DNA of 64,000 bases, from assembly GCA_016490735.1 (NCBI GenBank), contig JAEMWC010000075.1:755001-819000 (forward strand). Direction: 5' to 3'. Within the stretch, counting starts at the first letter, position 1. Each line of letters begins with the position of its first letter. This DNA is from Pachyseris speciosa. Taxonomy: Eukaryota; Cnidaria; Anthozoa; Scleractinia; Pachyseridae. Positions 22,633-32,831 of the stretch are shown here, one piece after another. The position numbers and the translations under genes are program-made. A model generated the notes under the pieces. The model saw only the letters and a program-made list of their open reading frames with translations, was not told the DNA's origin and made no database searches.

Positions 22633-22745
22633 CCCATGGAATAACGGCGGGGGTTTTTCATTATTCCATGGGTGGCTTGTATACATTTCGCTAACGAAAG
22701 GCCCCCGCTTTTTCCAATCGTTAGTATACTCTGCATACAAGCCAC
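22633..22745. repeat. Nested hairpins near the Polinton left end
   Basis: First hairpin: CCCATGGAATAA at 22633-22644 with its exact complement at 22661-22672. Second: GTGGCTTGTAT at 22672-22682 with its complement at 22735-22745, enclosing CTAACGA (22691-22697) and its complement (22718-22724). The stretch lies beyond the 3' end of the polymerase gene and has no convincing frame. A packaging, origin or transcription-end role is possible but unproven. Confidence 0.75.
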
Positions 22746-22990
22746 TCTTTATCTGTGTGAAACAACCCTTATATTTTCGTTTGTATTTTCATTTTTATGC
22801 TTGTGGTACATAAATGAAATTTACAAAGATAAAAAATAATACGCATGTGTAAAAAGCGAAAAAATCTGACGTAGTTTGATGACTCATTCGAAAGGGAAAC
22901 CCCCCAAAGAGGGCAGTATTTTAAAACTCACAAAAATCATATGGCGTGACGTCAACAGCTAGATTTTAAAATGTCCATAAGCAAAGCTTG

Positions 22991-25900
22991 TCACGCCATT
23001 ATCATGAATATACGCTTGTCGTCAAAGCAGCTGAGTGATACTTTATTTATCTCATAACTTCCAAGTTGATGGTTCTGACTTCTAATTGTTTTCATTCTAT
23101 GATGCATCTGTTTATTATCAAATAGTGTCTCTTTATAATTTTCATGTCTGATGTTATTCTTAATAATATTCTTACTAATACCTTTTGCTGTCTTCCCTCC
23201 TTTCTGATCATCTTTAATATAGCTATACATCTTCGATCGTAAACCGATGAATTCGCAAACGGGTACTCCTGCTGCCTCATCTTTGAATTGCCAATAACTT
23301 TTTTATTGGTCTTATCGGAGAATGGCGAGCTTTCAGGATATTCACTGTTGTCAAATTTATTTTTATCCTTCCAGAAATTTCTATAGATGTCATGGGTTCC
23401 AATTTCATATGTCAGTGAGTCTGTGTCTGTGAATAATAATTTTGCTTCATCTCCATATTTCTCTTTGATGTAGTTGTAATGGAAATCGTACATCAGTGTC
23501 TTGCTAAGGTCTAGAATACACATACCCACATATGCAGGCCTGTTCAGGGTGAGTGTTTCTTTTATCTTATGAACAGCTACTAGATTTTGATCGAAGATTT
23601 TACTGCTAACATATGTCGGTTTACTGGCTAATTTCAATAGCTTCTCCTCATCAGTCACCAATCTGACGTCTACTCGCTTTCTTAGGTTTTCCATCGTTTT
23701 GCCAAATACACTGTTATTCATCAGCTTGAAAAAGTCTTTCTCAAAAGCATTTTTAGCATTCTTACGTTTTTCAGTATTGAAATCAATATATTGCCTAAGC
23801 CACGCGGACTGATTGAATTCTAACACTCGATGGATTTTAGTTATTTTCAAACCGAGATCAGTATATAATTGGAGGTTCCTGTAATGGAGCACGTATTTTT
23901 CTTTGTTGCTTAATGTTGGTATCAGTTTATGTACCAGACCAGTTGATATTTTATATTTCTTCGCTATGTTTTTACAATAATCTGATAGCATGTCCCCAGT
24001 CACTTTAATCCTTTCCGGCCCAGTGGGTAGTCATTATGTAGATCATGTAACTCTTGGGGGTATCTGAGGTCAACTTCAAGTATCAAACCATTTGCACTAT
24101 CTTCTTTATAGACAGACAGGTCTAAATTATTGATCTGTTTTTGTGTCAACCATTTGAAACCACCGGTTGGTAAATATTGACTCATAGCCCAACCATAAAA
24201 TTATTAGCATCAAGATACATGATATACTTCGAGGGCGCCTTCTCGTCATACTCTTTCATGTATTTATTATTTGCTTTACCGTAACGGTTGGCTATATAGC
24301 TGATTCCTCCACGCATACCCTTTTCAATGAACTGGAACATATCAATGTCTGTCATCAATTCTAATTTTATGTCAGTCATTTTTAGCATGGCGTCCCAAGA
24401 TAAACCGGGAGATGTGAAATAGTGACACGGGTCCAGTTTATAGTACTCAAGGCATGTTTTTCTGAAGTTTTCAAATACATCAGCCAGTAGGAGTACATCT
24501 GTTTTAAGGTACAGGTCATGATAATCACCCATGTTTTTCAAAGAGAATGTTTCCCACACTGTCTGAGCATGTGTATAGTCTTCATCTGATATATGCTCAT
24601 CACTCAGTATGCTATAGAATTCATTTTTTGATGGAAGCTTCTGATTGAATTGATCGAAACTGTCCATGTAGTCGTAAGGATAAACACCTTTCTGTGCCAT
24701 CAGATTAAGATCCTTTCCCTTAAACTCTTGTGAGGTGTATTTTAAGGCTTCTCTAGGTAGATTGCCTACAAGTTTTTCCAAACTGGAGCTCATGAACTGG
24801 AAACTATCAATGAAGGTCAAGTGGTTACCAAGCATGAAAGCCATATACTTCTCCATGTTATTTGGGATAGCATTGATATTCATTTGACAGTTTTCACCTT
24901 TCTTGTTTTTGTAAGTGTGCTTCTTAACAATAGCTCCAATCTCCTGCATAATAAAATGACTATCATAGCCTCTTAGATTGTGAAATATGACTGGTATTTT
25001 TATTTCTTCTGGGTTCACTCTGAGTTTCAGATTACAATCTTGGTGAGCAGAACCTCTGTATTTACCAGTGATATGACAATGATCTCGGACTCGGATATCT
25101 TTGTTCAGTGTATTTCTTATCACAGATGTGACAAACTTTGGCTTTTCGGAATTTCTCTTCATCATCTTTAGTCATTTTCAATGGTTTGTTAAAATTTTTT
25201 TTCACAACATTCTTGCAATATTTGACCTCCTCAAGCATAGCTTCCATAAATTTGTACACAGCCTTTTCACCCCTGTATATTGCTGCTGGTTTGCTGTATT
25301 TATCGTCATAGCAACAAACAACTTTATAGCCGTAGCCACAGTCAGTATGCTTCTGATAGGCTTAGTATATGATTTATCACTGTTGGGTTGACAACCATGT
25401 ATTTTCTCAGTGATGGCCTCAAAGTCAGCATATATAACAAATGGTACCGCTGTTGTTTATGAAAGTTGTTGAATTTCAGTATGTTGTTATCTTTGTTTGG
25501 CATTTTTATTGCCTGTGTGCCATTTACTTGCATGCAGTTGTCCTTGTGATTATTCAACACCCTTTCAGAGCTGAAGCATTGAAGACAGTGCATACAAAAA
25601 TGTTTTCTTTCTTTGTGCTTTGTTTGATTGTACATAAACTTATTGAAATCTTTGATCAGCACATAATGCTTGTTTTCATTTTCAGTTATTAGAAGCAGAT
25701 TCAAGCAGTCTGTATATTTCTCTTTTGAAACAAAAATTGGATATGGCTGTCTATTCTCATAACCAAAAACATTGATGTTGATCTCATTTTGTTTTTCAAT
25801 CTTGTTGTAATGCTTGGTTGCAACTGGGAATTCAATCCCTGTATAATCCAATTTGGGAATTCAATCCCTGTATAATCCAATTTTCAATGTATTTTTGTCA

Positions 25901-26756
25901 ACTTTTTTTAATCCTCTGTGGGTATTTCTTGTGGGTTCAGGTGTCTGATGTGACACCATCGGAAGCATTCATTATCCTCATTTTTCAAGTTAATTAAACC
26001 CTTTGCACTGTTTCTGAGTTCATTCGGTAGTTTAATGTATGAGGAGCCCTTCATTGGCGCATATTTCACAACATTAAGATAATGACTATCAACTGAATCA
26101 ACAGTCCAACCTGAACCTTCAGATACCCAAACTGCAATCTTATTCATTATTTGGTCTTTTGACAACTGTAGTGATTCAGTTACTTCCAGATTATTCACAA
26201 TTGTTTGAGCTACACTGTTGAAATATGCGGTTTTGTATTCTATTTCTCCGTCAGTCATTTTTGCAATTTACCTTTAAGCGTTTCAACGAATTTCAGTCTT
26301 CATTTCATTCAACAATTTTTATAATATTATATGCAACAGCCTTTCTTGTGTTTTGCAGTTGCGCAAGCGGGTCTTTGTTTATTTTTATACCGATTTCAAA
26401 AGATTTTGTGAAGCCCTTCAGAGCTTTCTCTGTTTGCTCTATCTTAGTCCTGGGTACAGGAGTTGGTTTTTGAACCACCTTTTGGTTCTTTGTACTGGCA
26501 CAGGTCTGTCTCTGAACTCTATTGGCGGAGGAATTTTGTTGTTCATAATCTTGAACCATCTGCTTGACACTCTTACGAGGTTTGTCCTGAATTCCATTGG
26601 TGGAGGAATTATATTGTTATGAGGTTTGGTATCATCTACCACTATTATTTTTGGTTTCTTCTGCTGCTTCAACAGCAAATTGATGAGTTGATTTTTGCTT
26701 AATTTTTTTAGATCACTCTTGTTCATATTACTACTAGTTTCGATAATTTTTTCCAT
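22991..26756 (-). pseudogene. Protein-primed DNA polymerase B (Polinton), frameshifted
   Basis: Broken across minus-strand frames 26439-26756, 25908-26258, 25342-25851, 25062-25259, 24182-25165, 24000-24185, 23092-24003 and 22991-23230. Read in order they span the whole family B polymerase: N-terminal region, a C2H2-like knuckle (CMHCLQCF), an exonuclease III-type YLKTDVLLLADVFE, motif A region (YLDANN, where a shift falls), motif B (KLMNNSVFGKTMEN, about 23,700) and catalytic motif C (FTDTDSLTYE, about 23,425). It would replicate the element by protein priming. At least six single-base shifts separate the frames, several in short homopolymers; all catalytic blocks remain. Either recent decay or consensus error would explain this. 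Confidence 0.9.
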
Positions 26757-27090
26757 CTAATATTATAACTATATATTTTTTTGTTTAAGCCAGTTTCAAT
26801 GTGCGTTTAAGTAGGGTTGAGAATTCAATTGATCCAATTACTGGATCCTTTTGAATTGTAATTATTGAAGAATATTTTTTTGATGTTTTTTTGTTTTAAT
26901 ATATGACAAGATTTTCCTGCCATTGTGTAGTTACGTCCTGTCTTACATATGTTACAGTACCATTCTTTATTTAGCATATAGGTAGTCTTGTGTTTTTTCT
27001 TTCCTCATCACTGAGAACTCTAGGCCTTCCCGACCTCTCTTGACATTTTGATTCTCCATATATATCTATATATTTTATTTTTAAATCAAT
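26757..27090 (-). pseudogene. Small zinc-finger ORF, frameshifted
   Basis: Between the polymerase and nuclease genes, minus-strand frames from about 27,050 to 26,860 encode a short basic segment with an AT-hook-like GRPRVLSDEERK, then MLNKEWYCNICKTG and a Cys-His pair with a further His. The Cys-x2-Cys...His pattern fits a small C2H2/U1-type zinc finger. A break in an A-run separates the two parts and a second small indel follows the fingertip. Small zinc-finger ORFs of this kind are common beside Polinton polymerases; assignment is by pattern only. Confidence 0.45.
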
Positions 27091-27930
27091 TTAATTTTCT
27101 TTTAAATCTTTCCTTCTTGATAAGTATAATTTGCTTTCTTCTAAGTGTTTAGTTATTTCATGAATCAAGTCTTCGAAACAATTGCTCATGATGTACTTAC
27201 ACTTATTTTTCTCATACATTTGCTTCATACTTTTTTGTTTATCTGACACTTGATACACACCAGTTGGACTTTTGAATTCAAGACATAGAGCATTGTATTT
27301 TCTAGTGGGATTCAACAGCATTAAATCACACTGACCAGCCATATATCCTTTGTTATAACTTCTGATTCTCATATTTGAGCTTATTTGATTTTCACCTAGA
27401 CCGACACCATTAAAGCATCTTCATATTTTTTTTCTGATGAATGATACAATCTTGCAGTGCAGATCATTTTCACTTTCAATCATCAGCATGTTATTACTTC
27501 TATCATTGAACTGTTTGTAATATCCCTGTTTTCCTGATTGATGGTAATACTTTCGATGTAACCCAATGTTTGAATTTTACTGCTTCCTGTTTTTTAGAGG
27601 ACAGTATTAGTGAATAAAGTCCAGATTCATTTATAAAAAAACATTTGAAAGTTTTTTCGGGGGTCTCAGCACGAGGGACCATTTTTGTCCCCCGTGAATC
27701 AGTGGCCTCAGCACGAGGGACCATTTTTGTCCCTCGTGAATTTATGCTGATTTTGTGGTCTCTTAAGATTTTATCATCCGATACAACATAATCTCTGATT
27801 GCTCTTTGTGGATTTTTATAGTCAAGAATTTTAGCAATGTCTCTTCCTCTGAACCATATTTTATTTTTATCATCAGATAGCAATCTATTGATACATCTAA
27901 TTCTTTATTATCGTAGGAATATTTTTGCAT
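27091..27930 (-). pseudogene. BRO-N / VRR-NUC protein, frameshifted
   Basis: The start region (ATG near 27930) runs by one frameshift into 27503-27883, a BRO-N-type domain (IWFRGRDIAKILDYKNPQRA, then FKHWVTSKVLPSIRKTG) found in many large DNA viruses and phages. A second shift leads to a VRR-NUC-like nuclease part (27091-27480): GYMAGQCDLMLLNP, LCLEFKSPTG and a C-terminal helix, matching the PD-(D/E)xK core order. Its first part is interrupted by two opposite indels near 27,400-27,440. The BRO-N part carries an unusual doubled 12-residue insert at about residues 48-73, coming from a duplicated DNA hairpin. Likely role: DNA binding and nuclease work in element replication. Confidence 0.7.
27668..27749. 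repeat. Duplicated 42-bp hairpin unit inside BRO-N
   Basis: Two copies of a unit with CACGAGGGAC, spacer CATTTTTG and GTCCCTCGTG lie in tandem, 42 bases apart; the second has a perfect 10-bp stem, the first carries one extra C. The units stay in frame, so the host protein gains two near-identical 12-residue segments. Confidence 0.85.
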
Positions 27931-28079
27931 TTGTATATTATATTATATTAATTTATTTTTTAATTCATTTTCGACCTGTGTTTAAATATAGTCAGGAATA
28001 ATAATATTCTTGGCTACATAATAGCAAATAACAGATATACTGTAGGGTCTACTCACATATATGTTAGATAATTTTCTCT
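27931..28079. other. Short intergenic, AT-rich
   Basis: AT-rich spacer between the BRO-N gene and the integrase stop codon. No TCTAA box upstream of the BRO-N start. Confidence 0.5.
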
Positions 28080-29030
28080 TTATAATATGTCTTTTAAATC
28101 CTTGAACGGGATCCAACTGTTAAATTCGTCACTGTAACCCTTCCACTTCACTAAAGCTTGTTTCTTCTTGTAATCTCTGCGAATGACTTTATCAATACGG
28201 AATACATCCTGTCTGGCTTTCAATAATTCAGCTTCATAAAAACTCCCTTGTATTTCTTCATCGTTGAGATCTTTTAGTTTGTAAGTGACTGGATTAGTGT
28301 ATTGGATCTTATCAACTGTAAATACTTCTTCAGTCCAATTTGGTGTATAGCCCTTGTCGAACACATTCCGTTTATACTTGGATATTCGGACCTTGTCACC
28401 TATTTTAAATTTCGGTTTCTGTTTTAATGTTTTCATATCACCATACAAATTGAAGTAAACAGTTCCTTCATTCCTCTTATCAGATGCTTCAACGGGTGTC
28501 ATCTTTGTGCTTGAATGTTTGGTATTATTATACTGTTTCACTAATTTTGGTAACATGTCTAAATACTGTGTATTACCTTGAACAGTGAACTGCTTCCACA
28601 TTTTGGATTTAATTGTCCTATTCCATCTTTCAACTACTGATGATTTCTCTTCATTCTCAGTTGAGTACATCTGTACACTATGTTTCTCTAGCAAGTCCTT
28701 CAAGTGTTTGTTGTAAAACTCTTTTCCCTTGTCGACCCATAAATACTGTGGTTTTCTACCTTCCTTGAATATTGATTTGAATGCTTCAGTGACAGATTCA
28801 CCTTTCTTATCCTTCAATGGGACAATCCAACCATATTTGCTGAAGACATCAATAACCATAAGAAGATATCGATAACCTTTATTCCATTTACTGAACTGTT
28901 GCATTTCAACTAGATCACTTGCCCATATTTCATCAATTTTATTTACAATCACACGCCGCCGAGTGAAATTTCGTTTTATGGGTGCATGTAATTCATCAGC
29001 TAGTTTTTCTTGCCAGTTTTCTTCACTCGA
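28080..29030 (-). CDS. Polinton integrase with chromodomain
   Basis: DDE-type (rve) integrase that would insert the element. In the open frame that begins at a GTG (28952) the catalytic residues are D13 (WASDLVEMQ), D74 (LWVDKGKEF) and E108 (VVERWNRT). A C-terminal SH3-like region follows, then a chromodomain at about residues 253-288 (KKKQALVKWKGYSDEFNSW) that may guide insertion to modified chromatin. The same frame continues upstream to about 29030 through a family-like segment (WQEKLADELHAPIKRNF), overlapping the end of the PLA2-like gene in another frame. No ATG is obvious there, so the true start is uncertain. The core is intact. Confidence 0.9.
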   Translation of the reverse strand, partial: SSEENWQEKLADELHAPIKRNFTRRRVIVNKIDEIWASDLVEMQQFSKWNKGYRYLLMVIDVFSKYGWIVPLKDKKGESVTEAFKSIFKEGRKPQYLWVDKGKEFYNKHLKDLLEKHSVQMYSTENEEKSSVVERWNRTIKSKMWKQFTVQGNTQYLDMLPKLVKQYNNTKHSSTKMTPVEASDKRNEGTVYFNLYGDMKTLKQKPKFKIGDKVRISKYKRNVFDKGYTPNWTEEVFTVDKIQYTNPVTYKLKDLNDEEIQGSFYEAELLKARQDVFRIDKVIRRDYKKKQALVKWKGYSDEFNSWIPFKDLKDIL

Positions 29031-29680
29031 CGGCTTTTTCCGTTTTTTGAAACACCGAGACCAAGTTTCTGTTTTTTGTCGATTAAGAATCTAGCTGTTT
29101 GACCCCATTTTGGCATCTCACCATATGGTATTTGATCTAGTGACTCGACCATTGTTCTATCACAATCACCTTTATTTTTTCCCATATCATAACAAATATC
29201 ATGGTAAGCTGCTATTTCATCCACTTTATTGTAAGGTTGTACATTCCATTTCAAGACCTCGCCAGTATTTGGATCATATTCCAACTGCTCATGCAATGGA
29301 TTGTATGGTCCCATATATTTATATTTACTTGGTGTCCAACCACTTTTCGGTTTAGGAAGCTTGCCAATAACCTTATGAATGTCAATAGCACCGCCATAAT
29401 CTAATCCTTTGATATCTGTTTTGTAACGAATATTTGGTCTCACTTTTGTTGAGAGTTGTTTCAAAGCTTCTGACCCAACCTTTGTGATTGCAGGCTTTGC
29501 GAGGGAAAGTCCTTTGTCAATTAATTTCTTTTGCAGCTTTGGATTTCTCATTGCTTCAGAAGCATAATATCTTACCCATTTCAACACCCTTCTTCGCTAA
29601 ATAAGGGACTCCATGTTCTAAAAATCCTGTTAGCGCCATATCTGCGGCTGAATCTAGTATGCCCGCCCCTTCAGACGGGC
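29000..29680 (-). pseudogene. PLA2-like virion protein, one frameshift
   Basis: The frame 29000-29587 (195 aa) contains a phospholipase A2-like core: a Ca-loop-like YMGPYNPL (residues 91-98), the His-Asp pair in AAYHDICYD (H129, D130) and a second Cys-Asp (DCDRT). A basic tail ends the protein. Similar domains occur in parvovirus capsid proteins, where they help escape from endosomes, and in many Polintons. The N-terminal segment lies in another frame up to about 29680 and joins after a single-base break near 29,580. Its 3' end overlaps the integrase. Confidence 0.75.
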
Positions 29681-29683
29681 TAT

Positions 29684-29842
29684 TCAGTTTCCCCGATTTC
29701 TGACAAATTTAGTCTTTGTGATTCCACATTCAGCACAAGTACATTTCATCACAGTTCGACCATTTTTTGTCTTTTGATATCTTTCACTTCCTGGTACACA
29801 CTCAGTCTGCTTCTTCTGTTTCACACAATATGATTTTACCAT
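29684..29842 (-). CDS. Small zinc-ribbon protein (52 aa)
   Basis: A complete short frame, ATG at 29842 and TGA at 29684-29686. It has a YCVKQKKQTEC-like N-terminal knuckle and a second CTCAECGITK knuckle, so it resembles the short one-ribbon proteins (DUF5679-like) found in phages and Polintons. A TCTAA box lies 12 nt before the ATG, inside the stop codon region of the protease gene. In some relatives the ribbon is fused to the PLA2-like protein; here the two are in different frames. Confidence 0.6.
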   Translation of the reverse strand: MVKSYCVKQKKQTECVPGSERYQKTKNGRTVMKCTCAECGITKTKFVRNRGN

Positions 29843-29854
29843 TATACCATTAAG

Positions 29855-29859
29855 TTAGA
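29855..29859 (-). promoter_or_regulatory. TCTAA box, zinc-ribbon gene
   Basis: TCTAAC on the minus strand ends 12 nt before the ATG at 29842. Same spacing as before the capsid genes. Confidence 0.5.
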
Positions 29860-30305
29860 TATTTTTGAAGTAGTCTATGATGAATCTGTGATTGACTCTT
29901 GTGTCTGTTGGATCAAATTCAGCATTATGTATTGTATTAAGAATGGATCTGCCTTTTTGTCTCTCAAGAAGATAGTACAAACACCAATATCCACATAATA
30001 CTGATTCCCTTTCTTGTATCTCATCACCAGAGTATTCAAGTTGTTTACCGCTTGCAGCCATGTATTTTGTACTTCTGTTGGCATCATTAAACCGAAAGAG
30101 TCGAAGTATTCACAGTATTTATCATTTTTGAAATTCCTATAACAAACCCAGTGAGTACCAGGTCCAATTTTGGAATCAAGATTGACTATCCCACATTCAT
30201 TCTTTTTTATTTGTCTCGGCATATTGTCTCTTGAAAATACTCCTCTAAAATGTTTTATTCCAAGTTGTTTAACCCAATTGATTAAATCAAAGTTGGATAA
30301 GGGTT
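29855..30305 (-). pseudogene. Adenain-like maturation protease, one frameshift
   Basis: C48-type cysteine protease that would cut capsid precursors. The first part (29875-30222 and upstream to about 30305) has the catalytic His in GTHWVCYR and Asp/Asn region in YFDSFG. The second part (29855-30061) holds the catalytic Cys in VLCGYWCLYYLLE and ends in FKNI. A single-base break in an A-run near 30,065 separates them. The upstream start overlaps the end of the pX-like gene and no clear ATG was found. All three catalytic positions are present. Confidence 0.8.
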
Positions 30306-30308
30306 TAT

Positions 30309-31166
30309 TTACAAAATGGTTCCTAGTATGGGGATTGAATTGAATGGACTGTTTTTGCCCAGTAGAAGTCCTTTTCCTTTGGTTTTTCTTTTTTTTTTCA
30401 TTCCCATGCCTATTGGGTTATCCCATGTACCAAAAACAGGAGGGGATTGCCATGGAATCATAGCATGTTTCCCACCTTTCTTTCTGGGTACAATGTCATC
30501 TGGAACATGAACAGGTATTGACCGTCTTGGACGGCTGCTTTCAACATGCAAACCTTTTCCAGTTAATTTTCTGATTGCTTCTATAGCCAAAGGAATTCCA
30601 ATGCTGGCGAGTATTGTTCCAATACCCTTTCCAGTCTGCGCTTTTGTTGGTTTTATAACAACGTCTCCACCATACTGCATTTTTTGGATAACATCAGCCA
30701 TCTGTCTCGTATTCAATAAATTTCCTACATTCAATAATTGGGATAAATTGGCATTAGGAATAAGAAATCCTCCTTTTTGTTTCTTTCCAAATAGTTTATC
30801 AATGCCGAGACTTGCTAATGAAGAAAGAGCACCTGTAGCCAATGCTGGAGCCGCTTTAGCTACTGCTTTACCTGCATAAGGCAATAGTCTTGTTCCAAGT
30901 GAAAAAAGACTGGACCAAAGAGAACCTCCTTCTTGGACTGATTTTCTGATCTGTGCTTTGGATATCTTTACATCAGCACCTGTTCCATTTCTCTGTGATT
31001 TGGCTAATTTTTTTATCTGTGTTTTTGTCAACATCATTTGATCACCTCCAGTGAGATCTCCATGTGCGAGTCTCAATGTTACCGGTGAATTTGTTTGTAT
31101 AGCTTTTGCAAGCCTTTGCTTCTGACTGTTTGAAAGTCTTACTCCATGAGGATGATAAGTAGTCAT
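30309..31166 (-). CDS. pX/pVI-like core protein
   Basis: A 285-residue intact protein. It is basic, rich in Lys and Gly, and has a hydrophobic Ala-rich middle (AVAKAAPALATGALSSLASLG, about residues 102-122) and several Gly-Gly sites followed by charged segments that could be protease cleavage sites. It starts with a short conserved pattern (HPHGVRLSNSQKQRLAKA) found in Polinton pX-like proteins, which resemble the adenovirus core peptide pX. It lies between protease and major capsid genes. A genome-condensing or membrane-active role is inferred. Confidence 0.7.
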   Translation of the reverse strand: MTTYHPHGVRLSNSQKQRLAKAIQTNSPVTLRLAHGDLTGGDQMMLTKTQIKKLAKSQRNGTGADVKISKAQIRKSVQEGGSLWSSLFSLGTRLLPYAGKAVAKAAPALATGALSSLASLGIDKLFGKKQKGGFLIPNANLSQLLNVGNLLNTRQMADVIQKMQYGGDVVIKPTKAQTGKGIGTILASIGIPLAIEAIRKLTGKGLHVESSRPRRSIPVHVPDDIVPRKKGGKHAMIPWQSPPVFGTWDNPIGMGMKKKRKTKGKGLLLGKNSPFNSIPILGTIL

Positions 31167-31278
31167 ATAATATATGTTTATACTAAATTGTATTTAATAC
31201 AAACAATCATTTAATTTAATTTATTTAATTTATTTATTTAATTTATTTAATTATTTATTTTTATTTAATTATTTCCAT

Positions 31279-32565
31279 TTACATTGATCTCAGAATTAAT
31301 TTTCCATCAGTCTTTCTCATCTCAATATCCTGCTCATAGAGGACCAGTGCATACACACTGTAATCAGCATTTGTTGCAGCACTCAAAGTGTATTTGAAAG
31401 TCAGTTTTGTCATTCCATCTTTAATATCCTGTTTCTGTTTTGTCAGATCGAAATAAACAAAAGGGAATATTGTACCGAAATTGCCCCTGTTGAGAAGGGT
31501 ACTTTCACTAAAATCGTTTACAGCTTGAACATATTTCAAAACATCTCTAAATACTCTTGTTGGTTCTGTTGATGGTTTATAACGAAGCTCTGGATAATCA
31601 TTTCCGTTGCTAACTTCAAGATAACAATCAGTCAAAGTTCGGTTATTTGCAACTGAGAATGTGTTGTATAAGAATTTATTGGCTGTCTGAGATGCATCAC
31701 TTGCATCATTGATGATGAATACAAAGACATGCCTGGGTTTGTTTATTCCTGTGGAAATACGGAAATTGGCTGTCTGCTGTCTTGTTGAATTGCCTCTCTC
31801 AATCAGTTCTCTCATGTAAGTCCACTTTCTGTTGTCAAGATACTTGCTCATGTATAAGGACTTTCCCGCAGAATTAAAAACAATGCGAGGAACTATTAGC
31901 TGGAATTTAGTTAGTACCACACGGCAATCATCAGCAGCTTGCCAAATCAAATTGGCATCACTCTCAAGTGTCAATTTCACCTCTACTTTTGAGTTAGGCA
32001 TGAGTTCATCCCAAAAGCTCTTAAAAAAACCGTATCTGTTCAATGCTATCTCTGCATTTACTTTACCGGCTGCACCATTCAACAGTGCTTTGCGAGCTGC
32101 GAAACCTTTGTTATAAGTAGCCTCAGCCGCTCTATCATCAGCATTCCTATTTGTGTCAAGATAGAAGAACTCATTGGTTCCCTGACTTACAGCATAACCC
32201 TGTGAATACTCAAGCAATGACTTAATATTTGTGGCTTGGTTGGCATCTCTGCACTCATAAACATCAAGACCATTCATTTTTACATTAATTGTGTTAATAA
32301 GAGCGTGAACTGAATTAACAATACCATTTTGATCTGCAGCAGCTATGTGGCCTCCATCTGCAAGCTTCTTTACAATGAAATCGACATTAAAACGGGAATT
32401 ATACCAATCAAATGGTGTAGTCTCTCCACTGTTATCAACAACGAATCGGTAGCCTGTTTTACTCTGATGAGCATTGTTTGCTACTACAGTATTAAGTGCT
32501 GTCTCTAGTTCGAACACTACATCTTCATATCTTTCGATATATTTTGAGTCACGATAGTTTGACAT
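31279..32565 (-). CDS. Major capsid protein (hexon-like)
   Basis: A 428-residue intact protein, the expected size for a Polinton double-jelly-roll capsid protein. It is rich in beta-forming and Asn/Thr stretches, has few charged clusters, and shows the family patterns FDWYNSRFNVDF and YGFFKSFWDELMPNSKVEVK followed by RKWTYMRELIERG. It would form trimers of the icosahedral capsid. It lies beside the minor capsid gene on the same strand and has a TCTAAC box 10 nt before its ATG. The 112-bp gap to the next gene is almost purely A and T. Confidence 0.85.
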   Translation of the reverse strand: MSNYRDSKYIERYEDVVFELETALNTVVANNAHQSKTGYRFVVDNSGETTPFDWYNSRFNVDFIVKKLADGGHIAAADQNGIVNSVHALINTINVKMNGLDVYECRDANQATNIKSLLEYSQGYAVSQGTNEFFYLDTNRNADDRAAEATYNKGFAARKALLNGAAGKVNAEIALNRYGFFKSFWDELMPNSKVEVKLTLESDANLIWQAADDCRVVLTKFQLIVPRIVFNSAGKSLYMSKYLDNRKWTYMRELIERGNSTRQQTANFRISTGINKPRHVFVFIINDASDASQTANKFLYNTFSVANNRTLTDCYLEVSNGNDYPELRYKPSTEPTRVFRDVLKYVQAVNDFSESTLLNRGNFGTIFPFVYFDLTKQKQDIKDGMTKLTFKYTLSAATNADYSVYALVLYEQDIEMRKTDGKLILRSM

Positions 32566-32575
32566 ATATTATTGT

Positions 32576-32581
32576 GTTAGA
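32576..32581 (-). promoter_or_regulatory. TCTAAC box, major capsid gene
   Basis: TCTAAC, then 10 nt, then ATG at 32565. Confidence 0.6.
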
Positions 32582-32587
32582 TAAAAG

Positions 32588-32818
32588 TTATTTTATTTTA
32601 CGTGGTCGACCTCTCTTTCTTTTGATTAAACCACCAGTCTGGCTCACACTCTCAGTTCCACTTTTTCTCTTTTTCAAAAGTTCTATGATTTTGTCGCCAG
32701 CTTTTTTGCCAGCATGTTCACCAATTGTTGTTGCTGCTTTTTTTCCAGCTGTTTTGATCATATCAGTCACAATGCCTTCACCATGTTGTTCATATTTTTT
32801 AAACTCAAACCGTTTCAT
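32588..32818 (-). CDS. Small basic AT-hook protein (76 aa)
   Basis: Short, Lys-rich protein ending in KRKRGRPRKIK, an AT-hook core (RGRP). The middle helix is amphipathic (KTAGKKAATTIGEHAGKKAG). It lies between the minor and major capsid genes, so a packaged DNA-binding role is likely. Only a CCTAAT variant of the promoter box precedes it. Confidence 0.7.
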   Translation of the reverse strand: MKRFEFKKYEQHGEGIVTDMIKTAGKKAATTIGEHAGKKAGDKIIELLKKRKSGTESVSQTGGLIKRKRGRPRKIK

Positions 32819-32831
32819 ATACTATTAGGTT

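Noticed and set aside
22283..22813. Three overlapping plus-strand frames in the left Polinton arm
   Set aside because: They run through hairpins, a tRNA-like segment and a T-rich simple repeat, overlap in different frames and show only hydrophobic low-complexity sequence.
24980..26622. Plus-strand frames of 60-96 codons across the polymerase
   Set aside because: They are complements of the polymerase coding sequence, which has catalytic motifs on the minus strand.
28080..28952. Integrase as part of a gypsy retrotransposon
   Set aside because: No RT, gag or LTR is adjacent, and the gene lies between Polinton genes within the Polinton terminal repeats.
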